Numbered from the stretch's first letter, positions 8,893-18,194 are shown. The stretch: 64,000 nucleotides of DNA from CAVYXZ01 sp963772595 (GCA_963772595.1 CAVYXZ010000008.1:124001-188000), one strand, 5' to 3'. Numbers and translations are program-made. Notes: generated by a model from the sequence alone, not told the origin.

Positions 8893-9130
8893 AGCAACGC
8901 GCGCGCTCCTGTTGGGATTAGATCCTACAACAGAATTTTAGCACATTTATTCTGCTTTTGTTGGGGTAAATAGACTTACCCTGGGGCAATCTCAGATTAG
9001 AATATCAATTCCGGGTTTTACGTCCCGCTGCCAGGTGTATCAGGAGTCATGCTGGCCTTTTTTGCGGCTTTTTGCTAAACTGGACCCTTCCTGAACTGTT
9101 ATAACCAGATAGACAGGAGATTGCTCGCTC

Positions 9131-10960
9131 ATGCGCCTGGGTATCGACTTCGGTACGACGAACTCCGGGATCGCGCTGTATGACGACGGTCAGCTTTATG
9201 CTGTTCGCACCAACCCCGAAAACGAAAATCCCTTTGTATTGCCTTCGCTGATTTACGTGGATCGTGAGCAGCAGGTCACGGTCGGAATCGAGGCAGCCTA
9301 CGCTTATCTCGAACATGACACCGGGCGGATGGTCCGCTGGCAGAAGCAGTTTGTCGGCGTGGCCGAAATCGTGGTCGCCGGGCGTGGGGCGGATGCCCTC
9401 ACCTACGATCAGGAGCTTTATGCGCTGGTGGATACCGCCGCGCACGGACGGCTGCTGCAATCCGTCAAGACCATCCTGCGCAGCCCGACTTACGAAGGCA
9501 CGCGCATCTTCGACCGCTTCTACACGGTGGACGAACTGATCGAGATGCTGCTGCGCTCGCTCAAGCGCTGCGCCGAGGAGCAGTTCGGCAAGACCTGCGA
9601 TTCGGTGGTGATTGGCCGCCCGGTCAAGTTCTCGGACGATCCTTTCACCGACAACCGCGCTGAGGAGATCATCTACACAGCGGCCTGGTTCGCGGGCTTC
9701 AAAGACATCCGCTTCGCCCCCGAACCCCTGGCCGTGACCTACCTGCACCACGTCAGCAGCCCGGATCGTCAGACCAGCCTGGTCTTCGATTTCGGCGGCG
9801 GTACGCTCGACCTCACAGTGGCAAAGGTGGGCGGCAGCGAGCGCCCGGAAATCCTGGCAAATCGCGGCGTACTGGTAGGCGGCGATGACCTGGATCAGGC
9901 GATTATGAAGTACCTGACCAAATACTTCGGGCGCGGCGTGATCGTCGGCCCGGATGAGCGACCGTTCCCGGAGGACATGCTCGAATATCTCAAGACCTGG
10001 CAAACCATGCCGGATCTCTCGCGCCCGCAGCACCTGGACCGCATCCGGGGCTTCCAGCGCAGCAGCAGCGATCCGCAGGCGATGAAGGCGCTTGAGGCCC
10101 TGGCGACGCAGAATCTCGGCTTCCAGTTGTTCCGGGTGATTGAGCAGTGCAAACGCGAACTCTCCTCAGCGCAGCAAGCCCCCTTAGTCTTCGAACATGG
10201 GCCGATTCAGATCAACGAGATGATTACGCGCGAGCGCTTCGAGCAGATGATCGCCGGGCATTTGCGCGCGGTTGAAGCCGGAGTTTCTGAGGTGGTCGAG
10301 GAAGCCGGGTTGAAGCCGGAGGACATTGACGTGGTGCTGCGCACCGGCGGCTCGTCAGCGGTCCCGGCCTTTGTCCAGATGCTGGAAGGTATCTTCGGGC
10401 CGGACCGGCTGCGCGAACTGGAACCACTGGTCTCGGTGGTCGGGGGCATGGCCGTGATCGCGCAAGATAACCAGCGTCCGGTGCCGTCGTACACCTTCCG
10501 CTACGAACAGCCCGGCCAGCGCATCTTCAAGCGCATCGGCATCGTCAGCGAGGTGAAGCCGCAGCGCTACCACTTCCGCGTCGGTGAACCAGCTTACGTC
10601 AACGACGCCTTCCTCATCAGCTACATGCCCGCCATGCTGAGCGGGATGCCCGCCATTCGCCTGCCCTTTGTCGATGTCGATAACGAGTTCGACGATTATC
10701 TGCAATTCGACCTGCTGCACCCGGCCCGCGTCTACGTGGGCTACCAGGAAGGCATGATTAACCGCCCGCGCTGGCTGCGGCCCTGGGAGCGCGAAGACTC
10801 CCGGATAGAAATCGCCGATGGCTGGCGCAGTTCTCGCGTCTTGAACCTCTACAGCCAGGTCTTCGAGCCAGGCACGATTATGCTCGGTGGCACCAAAGCG
10901 CGCGGCTACGAAGGCACCGTCCCCGTCCCCTATGTGGTGATCGTCAAAGCGCTGGAATAG
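9131..10960 (+). CDS. Stand-alone Hsp70/DnaK-family ATPase (YegD-like)
   Basis: The 609-residue protein has the actin-like ATPase motifs of Hsp70: phosphate-1 'GIDFGTTNSG' (residues 4-13), phosphate-2 'LVFDFGGGTLDLTVAK' (~218-233) and the adenosine-site segment 'VLRTGGSSAVPAF' (~400). It lacks the usual DnaK substrate domain and C-terminal lid. Instead the last ~170 residues form an unrelated beta-rich region (from 'YTFRYEQPGQRIFKRIG' on). This architecture fits the YegD-type Hsp70 proteins, whose clients are unknown. AGGAGA precedes the ATG by about nine bases. No dnaJ or grpE is near. The end overlaps the convergent metallo-hydrolase by 17 bases. Confidence 0.88.
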   Translation: MRLGIDFGTTNSGIALYDDGQLYAVRTNPENENPFVLPSLIYVDREQQVTVGIEAAYAYLEHDTGRMVRWQKQFVGVAEIVVAGRGADALTYDQELYALVDTAAHGRLLQSVKTILRSPTYEGTRIFDRFYTVDELIEMLLRSLKRCAEEQFGKTCDSVVIGRPVKFSDDPFTDNRAEEIIYTAAWFAGFKDIRFAPEPLAVTYLHHVSSPDRQTSLVFDFGGGTLDLTVAKVGGSERPEILANRGVLVGGDDLDQAIMKYLTKYFGRGVIVGPDERPFPEDMLEYLKTWQTMPDLSRPQHLDRIRGFQRSSSDPQAMKALEALATQNLGFQLFRVIEQCKRELSSAQQAPLVFEHGPIQINEMITRERFEQMIAGHLRAVEAGVSEVVEEAGLKPEDIDVVLRTGGSSAVPAFVQMLEGIFGPDRLRELEPLVSVVGGMAVIAQDNQRPVPSYTFRYEQPGQRIFKRIGIVSEVKPQRYHFRVGEPAYVNDAFLISYMPAMLSGMPAIRLPFVDVDNEFDDYLQFDLLHPARVYVGYQEGMINRPRWLRPWEREDSRIEIADGWRSSRVLNLYSQVFEPGTIMLGGTKARGYEGTVPVPYVVIVKALE

Positions 10961-11774
10961 CTTCCCAGGTGAAGCCGCTGCCGGCCCGTTGGACCCGCCC
11001 CAAACCCGGAAACGTCAAGTGATAGAAGAGCGTCAGCATGGCCGCGTCGGCTGCCTGACCGAGGGCTTCGCGCCGGGTGGGGACGGACAGGCTGGTATCG
11101 GCGTCAAAGCGCGGCGACCAATCAGGATGGGCGAACTGCATCGGGCTGTGCAGCAGGTCAGCCATGTGGATCAGCGTCTCGCCCTCCGATTCGAAGCGCA
11201 GCGCAATCTGGCCCGGTGTATGGCCGGGGATCGGTACGGCGCGCAGGCCCGGCAGGATCTGCGCGTCCATGTCGATCAGCCGCAGCCCGCTGGTCTCCAC
11301 CATGCGCACAATCGGGCCGTCATTCGATAAGCTGTCCGCGATGCGGCCCTTCCAGGCGTCCATTTCCGCTTGCGATATGACGTAGCGCGCGTTGGGGAAG
11401 GCCGCTTCACCCGCGTCTGTCAGCAGACCCTTAACGTGATCGCCATGCGCATGGGTAATCACCACCAGCGTCACCGCCTCTGGCGCGAGACCTGCCAGAC
11501 CTAAGCTTTCGGGCAGGAGACCGCCGTTCGGTTTGCCGCCCTCGCCGGTATCGACCAGTACGATGTCGTCGCCGAGGCGTGCCAGCAGGATGTTAAACGA
11601 ATCGTCGGCCTCATCCAGCGACAGGCCCATCTCGGCATAGGCCTGGCGGCAGTCGGCTTCGGTGAGTGCCGGGTAGCGCCGCATCAGTCCCGCTGCACCC
11701 AGGTGCGACGCATTGTCCAGCAGCACGCTGCATTCGATGCTCCCGACCTTAAAATCATGATATTTCGCGTTCAT
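10944..11774 (-). CDS. MBL-fold metallo-hydrolase
   Basis: The start at ATG 11774 follows AGGAGG; an earlier in-frame codon at 11846 has none. The 276-residue protein has the metallo-beta-lactamase signature THAHGDH at residues 107-113, preceded by 'IVLVDTGEGG'. 'PIPGHTPGQIAL' supplies the next His and 'HMADLLH' the bridging Asp. It belongs to the quorum-quenching-lactonase/glyoxalase II-like group in which a small acyl ester or lactone is hydrolysed by two zinc ions; the substrate is not defined. It is convergent with the Hsp70 gene. Confidence 0.9.
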   Translation of the reverse strand: MNAKYHDFKVGSIECSVLLDNASHLGAAGLMRRYPALTEADCRQAYAEMGLSLDEADDSFNILLARLGDDIVLVDTGEGGKPNGGLLPESLGLAGLAPEAVTLVVITHAHGDHVKGLLTDAGEAAFPNARYVISQAEMDAWKGRIADSLSNDGPIVRMVETSGLRLIDMDAQILPGLRAVPIPGHTPGQIALRFESEGETLIHMADLLHSPMQFAHPDWSPRFDADTSLSVPTRREALGQAADAAMLTLFYHLTFPGLGRVQRAGSGFTWEAIPAL

Positions 11775-11909
11775 TGCTCCTCCTAGCCACACAGCACGCG
11801 CCGATTCTAACGCGCGAAATGGCCGCTCGTCAGGGAAGAAGGACATTGTAGATTAGCCAGAAGGTTTTATCATTGGCATTCTATTGGCTCTCATAAGGAG
11901 AAGATTATT

Positions 11910-12779
11910 ATGAAGACTCGCACCGGCGGTTTTTCGATTGGTTGGCGCCGTCGCAATTATGACTGGGAAAAAGACCTGGACGGCATGATCGCCTGGGCCA
12001 AAGCGAGCGATCTGGAAGTGATCGACGTGGGCAAGGATGGCGAAACCAGCGCTAAAACGGTGCTGGAGGCCGGGTTGAAGGTTGGCTCGGCAGACCTGCT
12101 GCATTGGGGCCGTGATCTGACCGCCGCCGATAAAGGCCAGCGTGCCGAGGCCGTCGCCCGCAACAACGATTATATTCGCGCGGTCGCTGCGCTGGGAGTC
12201 CACAACTTCTTTACCGACCCGGCCCCCAATGATGAATCCCGGCCTCGCAGCGAGAGTTTTGATCTGCTGGTCGAGAGCTTCGAGGCGATGGTCCCGGTGC
12301 TGGAATCAACCGGCTCACACATCGTGATTGAGCCGTATCCCGGCCACAACGGCCTGCTCTGTACGCCGGAGACGTTCGCCGCGCTCTTTGAGCGGATTCC
12401 CTCAACCGCCATCGGACTCAACTATGACCCTTCGCACATGATCCGCCAGGGAATTGACCCGCTGCGCTTCCTGCGCGAATTTGTGGACCACGTCTTTCAT
12501 GTCCATGCCAAAGACTGCCGTATCATCAGCGAGAATGTCTACCGCTACGGCTATGAACTCCCGGCGGTCTTCGCCAAGAAGATGCCCTACGGTCAGTTTG
12601 CCTGGCGCTACGCCATTCCGGGGCACGGCCAGACCGATTGGATTGAGGTCTGCCAGATGCTGCGCGACGCTGGTTACGCTGGTGCAATCAGCATCGAACT
12701 GGAAGATATGTACTTTGATGACAATGAGAGTTCGAAACTCGGCATCTTACAGGGCGCGCATTTCCTCAGCGGCTGCTGA
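11910..12779 (+). CDS. Sugar phosphate isomerase/epimerase (TIM-barrel, AP endonuclease 2 family)
   Basis: The 289-residue protein shows the xylose-isomerase-like TIM barrel. It has 'DLEVIDVGKDG' on an early strand, 'HIVIEPYPGHNGLLCTPETF' with the metal-binding Glu, 'IGLNYDPSHM', 'HVFHVHAKDC' with paired His, and a final 'GAISIELEDMYFDD' strand carrying the last acidic ligand. These fit the divalent-metal site of sugar epimerases such as the tagatose/allulose-3-epimerase group. The start has AAGGAG upstream. No transporter or kinase gene accompanies it, so the sugar is unknown. Confidence 0.88.
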   Translation: MKTRTGGFSIGWRRRNYDWEKDLDGMIAWAKASDLEVIDVGKDGETSAKTVLEAGLKVGSADLLHWGRDLTAADKGQRAEAVARNNDYIRAVAALGVHNFFTDPAPNDESRPRSESFDLLVESFEAMVPVLESTGSHIVIEPYPGHNGLLCTPETFAALFERIPSTAIGLNYDPSHMIRQGIDPLRFLREFVDHVFHVHAKDCRIISENVYRYGYELPAVFAKKMPYGQFAWRYAIPGHGQTDWIEVCQMLRDAGYAGAISIELEDMYFDDNESSKLGILQGAHFLSGC

Positions 12780-12800
12780 GGCGTAGTATATCGAAACAAA

Positions 12801-12824
12801 AGGCACGTTCCGGCGTGCCTCTAC
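12801..12824. repeat. Dispersed hairpin with CTAC flank
   Basis: Perfect seven-base arms AGGCACG / CGTGCCT around six bases, followed by CTAC. It lies downstream of the sugar isomerase and before the convergent M24 gene, so it may act as a transcript end. It resembles the hairpins at 18024, 33438, 59785 and 59825. Confidence 0.5.
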
Positions 12825-12840
12825 GGCGTTTTGGAGCCGA

Positions 12841-13941
12841 TCAGGAGCGGCTGAGCTGGCGCGGGAAGTGAGTCAGGACCTCGACGCCACTGTCGTCACG
12901 ACGACGTTGTCTTCGACGCGCACGCCGCCCAGGTCGGGGATATAGATGCCTGGCTCAACCGTGAAGACCATGCCGGTCTCTAAGGGTGTCTCAACCCCCG
13001 CCGCGATCTGCGGGATCGATTCGTGAGTATCCAGACCCAGGCCGTGACCCGTGCGGTGAATGAAGTATTCGCCGTAGCCCGCCGCCGTGATGACATCGCG
13101 CGCCGCTTTATCGACCGCGCCCATCGGCACGCCGGGACCCGCCGCCGCGACGGCTGCTTGATTGGCTTCCAGCACGATCTGGTAGAGTTTTTCCATTTGT
13201 TCGGTGCGGCTGACCCAGGCAGAAGGTGCGGGTGATGTCCGCCGGGTAACCTTCGACCGCACCGCCGAAGTCGATCAGCAGGAATTCGTCCGCTTGAAGC
13301 GCCCGGTCAGTGATAAAGCCATGCGGCAGGGCGCTGTTGGGGCCGGTCTGCACCAGCGGGTTGAAGGCGACGCCCTGGCTGCCTGCCGCGCTCATTTCCT
13401 CGCCCAGCCGGGTAGCGATTTGCCGTTCGGTCATGCCCGGCTGAACCCAATCCAGCACCTTGCGCAGGGCAGTCTCGCTTAAGGCGATGGCCTTGCGCAT
13501 CAGCGCGATTTCCTCCGGCGTCTTGCGCGCGCGGATCAGCGTCATGGCCGCTTCGACCGCCTGCACCTGTAGGGTCGGGTCAGCCGCCAGAAAAGCCAGC
13601 CACTCGGTGACGCGCATCGTCAGCCCATCGACTCCTAAGGTCCCACCGCGTAAGCCTAACGCCTCGACGGCCTCGCTCACTGCGCCTTGATAACCGTCCG
13701 TATCGGTCCAGGCGAAGACGCGCGCTTCCAGGTCCGGGCGCACCTGCAATTTGGGTACTTCCAGCTCCGGGATAATGAAGGACAGCTCGCCGTCGCGCGT
13801 AACCAGGGCGATGATGGGCCGCTCGGAGAGGTGAAACTCCAGGCCGGTATGATACAGCATGTTCGAGCCGGGGACAATTGCCAGCGCGTCCACGCCGTCA
13901 ATGCTCAACAGCTTGTTCTGGCGGGATTTGTAATCGGTCAT
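12841..13941 (-). CDS. M24 family metallopeptidase (Xaa-Pro dipeptidase-like), interrupted twice
   Basis: The start is ATG 13941 with AGGAA upstream. Put together across two frame breaks, the ~366-residue protein has an N-terminal creatinase-like domain and an M24 'pita-bread' catalytic domain. All five metal ligands are visible: two Asp in 'LIDFGGAVEGYPADITRTF', His in 'HRTGHGLGLDTHE', Glu in 'VEPGIYI' and Glu in 'VRVEDNV'. Break one, near 13208-13216, has one extra base between 'FCLGQ' and 'RTEQMEKLY'. Break two, near 12888-12896, lacks one base, after which 'DSGVEVLTHFPRQLSRS' runs to the TGA at 12841. The enzyme would release the N-terminal residue before proline. A TGA follows soon after break one, so unrepaired the protein lacks part of the site. 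Confidence 0.8.
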
Positions 13942-14090
13942 CGTGGGTTCCTGTTGGGGGCACAGTACAAACAAGGGTCATTGTACCGCTTCATACAGAG
14001 GGTACAAAAATCATGGCCCTATGATGGCCTTTTCAGGCGGGTGCGGGGAATTGCCAGGGCTTAGCCTGAAGTTTTGAACTCCAGGGACCG

Positions 14091-15299
14091 CTAGAATTCT
14101 TTGCTGAGCAGTCGGGAGGCGTCGGCGGCGACCTCTTTCCAGATTTCGCGCTTGGGGATGGCAATCGGCTTCTGATGCGCATACTGCCAGATTTCTGCGG
14201 CGATGTCGAAGACCGCGTTCGGGCGGCTGATCTGGCGTGCCCGCTCGGAACGGCTGTGCAGCCCTTCCGGTCCTTCGTCCAGCCATGTGCGCAGCGCTGC
14301 CGTGATCTCCTCCGGCGTGGGGGCGAAGACGCCGACGTCGTTCTGCACGACGTGGTCCACATTGCCGGTCTCCTGGCCGGGGATGGCATCGTAGAGAATC
14401 ACCGGCAGCCCGGCGATGCCCGCTTCGGTTATCGTGGCCGGACCCGCTTTGCTGACTAGAACGTCGGTGGCGGCCATCAGAATCGGCATGTCACCGCGGA
14501 AGCCATAAACCTGAGTCGGTTGGTTCCAGCTATGCTCGCTCAACTGCCGCCGCAGCGAGTTGTTGCGCCCGGCGACGATAATCAACTGGCAGTTGAGGCG
14601 CGCCTCGTCGATGGTGCGTGCCGTGCGGTAGACTGGCCCCATGCCATCGCCGCCGCCCACCAGCAGTATCGCCGGCAGGTTCGGGTCCCAGCCCAGGTGC
14701 TGGCGCGCACTGGCCTTATCCGTAAGGCTGTGAATAAAGCGCGGATGCACTGGCAGCCCGGTCACACGAAGCTGAGAGGCCAGCAGCCCGGCATCCAGGC
14801 CGCGCTGGTAGGCTGCCTGCGTGGGAACCAGACAGCGTTCTGCCCGGTGGTCGTACCAGAGATGATGCGTCGAGACCAGATCCGTCACCACGACGACGAA
14901 GGGAGGGCGATAAGCACGGTTTTGCAGCGCCTTCATGGCCGGGCGGGTCAGGACTGAATGCACGCTGACGATCACGTCCGACGGGTGTTCGCGTAGCATC
15001 CGCTTGAGGCCGCTTTCCAGCGTAGCGTAGAGCGTGGTCGAGAGGATCTGTGCCCGCCGCCGCGTGTTGGAGAAATTGTAGCCCGCGCCCCAGGAGGACT
15101 TCGAGTGATTTATCCAGATGGGATAGAATTCCGGCATGAACTTGAGCGGCACCGGCGAATAATCGCGGAAGACATCGACCAGTTCCACCTGCACTGTATG
15201 CTCGCCATACTGCCAGTAGAGGGCGTCCCGAATGGCTTCGGCTGCGGCACGGTGCCCGCCGCCGGTATCCGACATCAAGAACAGGACTCGCTTCTTCAA
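14091..15299 (-). CDS. MGDG-synthase-like glycosyltransferase (GT28 family)
   Basis: The 402-residue protein opens with 'VLFLMSDTGGGHRAAAEAI', the diagnostic N-terminus of monogalactosyl-diacylglycerol synthases. It continues with 'FMPEFYPIWI' and the MurG-like C-terminal half: 'LLVGGGDGMG', 'DVLVSKAGPATITEAGIAGLPVIL' and a final 'PGQETGNVDHVVQNDVG'. These lie around the nucleotide-sugar site. It probably transfers a hexose from UDP-sugar to diacylglycerol at the cytoplasmic membrane face; galactose versus glucose cannot be read. Translation starts at TTG 15299, which overlaps the TGA of the upstream DUF951 gene, with GGAGG before it, so the two are translationally coupled. Confidence 0.88.
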   Translation of the reverse strand: MKKRVLFLMSDTGGGHRAAAEAIRDALYWQYGEHTVQVELVDVFRDYSPVPLKFMPEFYPIWINHSKSSWGAGYNFSNTRRRAQILSTTLYATLESGLKRMLREHPSDVIVSVHSVLTRPAMKALQNRAYRPPFVVVVTDLVSTHHLWYDHRAERCLVPTQAAYQRGLDAGLLASQLRVTGLPVHPRFIHSLTDKASARQHLGWDPNLPAILLVGGGDGMGPVYRTARTIDEARLNCQLIIVAGRNNSLRRQLSEHSWNQPTQVYGFRGDMPILMAATDVLVSKAGPATITEAGIAGLPVILYDAIPGQETGNVDHVVQNDVGVFAPTPEEITAALRTWLDEGPEGLHSRSERARQISRPNAVFDIAAEIWQYAHQKPIAIPKREIWKEVAADASRLLSKEF

Positions 15300-15493
15300 G
15301 ACTCGCCTCCTAACACGCGCTTCAAGCGCTTGTTAAATTGGGATCGGGTGAGCATCACCCGCCGGTTGCAGCCAGTGCAGCGGAGTCCAATATCCGCGCC
15401 TACCCGGTAGACGATCCATTCATCGCTGCCGCAGGGATGCGGCTTACGCATTTGAACGCGGCTTCCCACAAAGATCGACTGCATAACTATCAT
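15296..15493 (-). CDS. DUF951 domain protein
   Basis: The 65-residue product has the DUF951 pattern: 'KPHPCGSDEW', then 'RVGADIGLRCTGCNRRVMLTRSQF'. Four Cys-type or His ligands are suggested by HPC and CTGC, so a small zinc-binding fold is plausible. The family is common in Firmicutes and Chloroflexota and its function is unknown. Its stop overlaps the TTG start of the glycosyltransferase, forming a two-gene unit. An internal ATG three codons in (15484) is an alternative start; neither has a clear ribosome site. Confidence 0.85.
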   Translation of the reverse strand: MIVMQSIFVGSRVQMRKPHPCGSDEWIVYRVGADIGLRCTGCNRRVMLTRSQFNKRLKRVLGGES

Positions 15494-15614
15494 ACCGCAC
15501 TATAACATACCCGCACAGCTTATTCATGGCCCACTCACCCATATTCTATAACGATTTTAGACCGCAGGTGCTATACTGGGGCCGTATCGTACACGCTATC
15601 CCTGGAGAAAAACC

Positions 15615-16265
15615 TTGCTGCTGTTTGGTGATGTTTCCCCGATCAGCCTGATCGGCGTCCTGCTGGCCGTCGGTATTGGCATGACCTTTCATGAATTTGC
15701 GCATAACTACGTGGCCCATCTGATGGGCGATTGGGTCCCGGCCCAACAAGGCCGTCTGACGCTCAATCCGCTGGTCCACATTAACTGGTTTGGCTGGCTG
15801 ATGTTCGCCATCCTCGGCTTCGGCATCCTCGGTTCCGCGCCCATTGCGGCCCACCGGATGCGCAACCCACGCTGGGGTTTCCTGGCGGCGGTCGCTGCTG
15901 GTCCCATAACCAATCTGCTGGTCGCGGCGGTTTTTGCCATAATATTCCGTATTTTGCTGCCGGTAGCCCGTGCCGGGTCGATCCCGCTTGCGACGATCCA
16001 GATCCTGTACATCATCGTCTTCTTCAATGCGCTGCTATTCACTTTCAATTTGATCCCAATGTTTCCGCTGGATGGCTGGCACATCGTCTATGCGCTGCTT
16101 CCGGCTGAACTGGCGCGCGTCTGGGGCAGCCCGCAGTGGCGTCAATACAGCCAGTTTGCCTTCTTCGCCCTGATCTTGCTGAGCTTCGCCCACATCTTCG
16201 ACATTTTTGGCGTCCTCATCGGCGGCCCTTCGTCGGCTATCACCAGCTTACTATTAGGCACCTGA
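15615..16265 (+). CDS. Site-2 protease family (M50) membrane metalloprotease
   Basis: The 216-residue polytopic protein contains the zinc motif HEFAH at residues 26-30 within the first helix pair. The third ligand lies in 'NLIPMFPLDGWH' (~148-160), matching the compact group-3 site-2 proteases that lack PDZ domains. 'LGSAPIAAHRMRNPRWG' and 'AAGPITNL' are conserved loop segments. Such enzymes cut substrates within the membrane, often anti-sigma factors or small membrane proteins. It starts at TTG 15615 after GGAG. An HD-domain gene follows four bases after its stop, probably in one transcript. Confidence 0.9.
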   Translation: MLLFGDVSPISLIGVLLAVGIGMTFHEFAHNYVAHLMGDWVPAQQGRLTLNPLVHINWFGWLMFAILGFGILGSAPIAAHRMRNPRWGFLAAVAAGPITNLLVAAVFAIIFRILLPVARAGSIPLATIQILYIIVFFNALLFTFNLIPMFPLDGWHIVYALLPAELARVWGSPQWRQYSQFAFFALILLSFAHIFDIFGVLIGGPSSAITSLLLGT

Positions 16266-16269
16266 CTGA

Positions 16270-16785
16270 GTGCGTTACCGCATCCGGCAGGGTCTCAGCG
16301 CCCTGTTCGCCTTTGCGCAGCCCGTCGATATCGCCCTGGCCGCATCGGTCCTGTCGCCCGCGCTGCTGGCTTGCTTTCAGCAGATGCGCCGCAGCGAGCA
16401 GCTTCACAGCCTGAAGGTATTACGTACAATCCAGGCGCAGGGTTCTACGCCCGATGACCTGGCGGTGGCCGCGCTGCTGCACGACGCCGGGAAATCGCGC
16501 TATGCCTTCCCGACCTGGCAGAAGACACTGGTCGTGCTGGTACGCGCCTTCACGCCGGGCCTGTTTGCACGCCTGAGCGCGGGCGACGAGGCCAACCTGC
16601 TCCATCGACCCTTCGTCCTTAGCGTCCGGCATCCTGCCTGGAGCGCCGATCTGGTCGCCGCCGCCGGAGGCAGTCCGCGCGCCGTCTGGCTGATCGCACA
16701 CCACGCCGACCCGCCGGATCAGTGGGCCGAGCATCCCGACCTTCACTTATTAAAACGCCTTCAAGCCGCCGACGATACGCAGTGA
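16270..16785 (+). CDS. HD domain-containing protein
   Basis: The 171-residue protein begins at GTG 16270, four bases after the site-2 protease stop. It has a His at 'EQLHSLKVL', the HD doublet in 'ALLHDAGKSRYAF' (~75-88) and later His residues in 'VRHPAWSADLV' and 'WLIAHHADPP'. This is the HDIG-like phosphohydrolase arrangement in which the HD pair binds a metal. Nucleotide phosphatase or phosphodiesterase activity is likely, but the substrate is unknown; no GYP motif of cyclic-di-GMP enzymes is seen. Coupling to the protease gene suggests co-expression. Confidence 0.85.
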   Translation: MRYRIRQGLSALFAFAQPVDIALAASVLSPALLACFQQMRRSEQLHSLKVLRTIQAQGSTPDDLAVAALLHDAGKSRYAFPTWQKTLVVLVRAFTPGLFARLSAGDEANLLHRPFVLSVRHPAWSADLVAAAGGSPRAVWLIAHHADPPDQWAEHPDLHLLKRLQAADDTQ

Positions 16786-16798
16786 TCTCATCCTCCGG

Positions 16799-16823
16799 CC
16801 CTTTCTCCAAGGTGGAGAAGGGG
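16799..16823. repeat. Hairpin downstream of the HD gene
   Basis: CCCTTTCTCC and GGAGAAGGGG form an imperfect inverted repeat with a one-base bulge and a five-base loop. It starts 13 bases after the HD-gene stop and could be a terminator or a dispersed repeat copy. There is no long T run. Confidence 0.4.
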
Positions 16824-16962
16824 AGAAACCCGGTTCACAACGGTCTTAGTTCCCTCGCCATTTCGGAGCAGGGATTGAGGGGTTGAAGCTGAGTTTAGGC
16901 GATTTACGTCTGAATCCGTTATGATTAAGTCCATATCGTTAGAGTAAAAGACAAAAGAACTC

Positions 16963-17979
16963 ATGGCTCAAAAAATAAGCGTAGCGATCATTGGTCTGGG
17001 ACGCAGCGGGGCATCGGTCGGGCTGGCCTTGCAGCGCTACAACCGCAAGAAAGACGCCGCCTATCAGTTTGACCTGATCGGCCTGGACAACCGGCCTGAC
17101 GTGCTGCACGAGGCTGAGAAAATGGGCGTGGTCAGCAAGACCACACTCAACACCCACAGCGCGGTGCAGGAGCGTGACATTATCGTGCTGGCACTGCCTT
17201 ATGCCGATCTGCGCCGGACCTATCAGGCTATGCGGGAGACGCTGCGGCCTGGCGCGGTGATTATGGATATGTCTCCGCTGAAGATGCCGTCGATTGCTTA
17301 TGCGGCGGATTATCTGCCTGACGAGGCGCACCTGGTCGGCCTGAGTCCGGTGATTAACCCGCGCTATCTCTTCGACGGCCTGGATGATACCGAACATGCC
17401 GCCGAGGATTACTTCGACAAAAGCAATATGATGATCCTGCCTGCCGCCAGGTGCGCGCCGGAAGCGGTGGATCTGGCGAGCAATTTCGCCGCGCTGCTGG
17501 GCGCAACGCCGCACTTCATGGACCCGCTGGAGCATGACAGTCTGGTGGCGGCCTCGCTCGGCCTGCCAACTCTGCTGGGCGTGCTGAGCTTCTATACGCT
17601 CTCGCGCAGTCCCGGCTGGGGCGATATGCAGCGTCTGACGAACCCGCCCTTCGCCCGCCTGACTCACCAGCTTTTCGATACGCATCCCGACGACCTGCGC
17701 GATCTCTGGATCGGCAGCCGCGAAAGCCTGATCCAGTACCTGGACAGCTTCAACGATTCGCTCCAGCAGATCCGGCAGGCCCTGGCAGACGAGGATCAGA
17801 CGAGCATCGAAGGGATGCTGAACGATGCCTCGACCGAGTACAGCGCCTGGATCAACCGGCGGCATCGCAACCAGTGGGATGAAGAGCCGCCAAAGCTCGA
17901 AAAACCGGGCCTGACCGACAGCCTGATCGGGGGCTACCTGGGCAAGCGTCTGCGCGGTGATAACAACAACGATAACTAG
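16963..17979 (+). CDS. Prephenate dehydrogenase-like (TyrA family) NAD(P)-binding protein
   Basis: The 338-residue protein has an N-terminal Rossmann fold with 'VAIIGLGRSGASVGLAL' (residues ~6-22). It then has 'DIIVLALPYADLRRTY', 'VIMDMSPLKMPSIAYA' and 'GLSPVINPRYLFDG', a layout seen in TyrA and related dehydrogenases. The helical C-terminal half contains 'HDSLVAASLGLPTLL', where the catalytic-region His of TyrA would sit. The tail is acidic, then Asn-rich. The 3-deoxy-arabino-heptulosonate and chorismate genes are not near, so participation in tyrosine synthesis is uncertain and an uncharacterised dehydrogenase is possible. Confidence 0.72.
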   Translation: MAQKISVAIIGLGRSGASVGLALQRYNRKKDAAYQFDLIGLDNRPDVLHEAEKMGVVSKTTLNTHSAVQERDIIVLALPYADLRRTYQAMRETLRPGAVIMDMSPLKMPSIAYAADYLPDEAHLVGLSPVINPRYLFDGLDDTEHAAEDYFDKSNMMILPAARCAPEAVDLASNFAALLGATPHFMDPLEHDSLVAASLGLPTLLGVLSFYTLSRSPGWGDMQRLTNPPFARLTHQLFDTHPDDLRDLWIGSRESLIQYLDSFNDSLQQIRQALADEDQTSIEGMLNDASTEYSAWINRRHRNQWDEEPPKLEKPGLTDSLIGGYLGKRLRGDNNNDN

Positions 17980-18023
17980 AAAGGCGGCAGCCCGCTGCGT
18001 TCGCGTCAGGCTGAGGCCAGAAC

Positions 18024-18048
18024 GGGCACGGCACGCCGTGCCCCTACG
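18024..18048. repeat. Dispersed hairpin with CTAC flank
   Basis: Perfect nine-base arms GGGCACGGC / GCCGTGCCC around two bases, followed by CTACG. It sits 45 bases after the TyrA-like stop and may end that transcript. Arms differ from the other copies but the 3' CTAC flank is shared. Confidence 0.55.
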
Positions 18049-18161
18049 ATGCGCGCTGTTTCTGAGTCGGTGTATCGAACGCAGATCGTCAGGCAGGATC
18101 GAAAAAGCTGAACTACTGACCAGCTGAAATGCTATCTAGCTAATTAGCTAACCCGCTGTTT

Positions 18162-18188
18162 TTAGCACTCGTATATGAATTTTGCTAG
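18162..18188. promoter_or_regulatory. Degenerate CIRCE-like element
   Basis: A perfect left arm TTAGCACTC is followed by nine bases and TTTTGCTAG, which keeps only TGCTA of the right arm GAGTGCTAA. It lies immediately upstream of the -35 box. It may be a weak second HrcA site or a decayed copy. Confidence 0.5.
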
Positions 18189-18194
18189 AAATTC

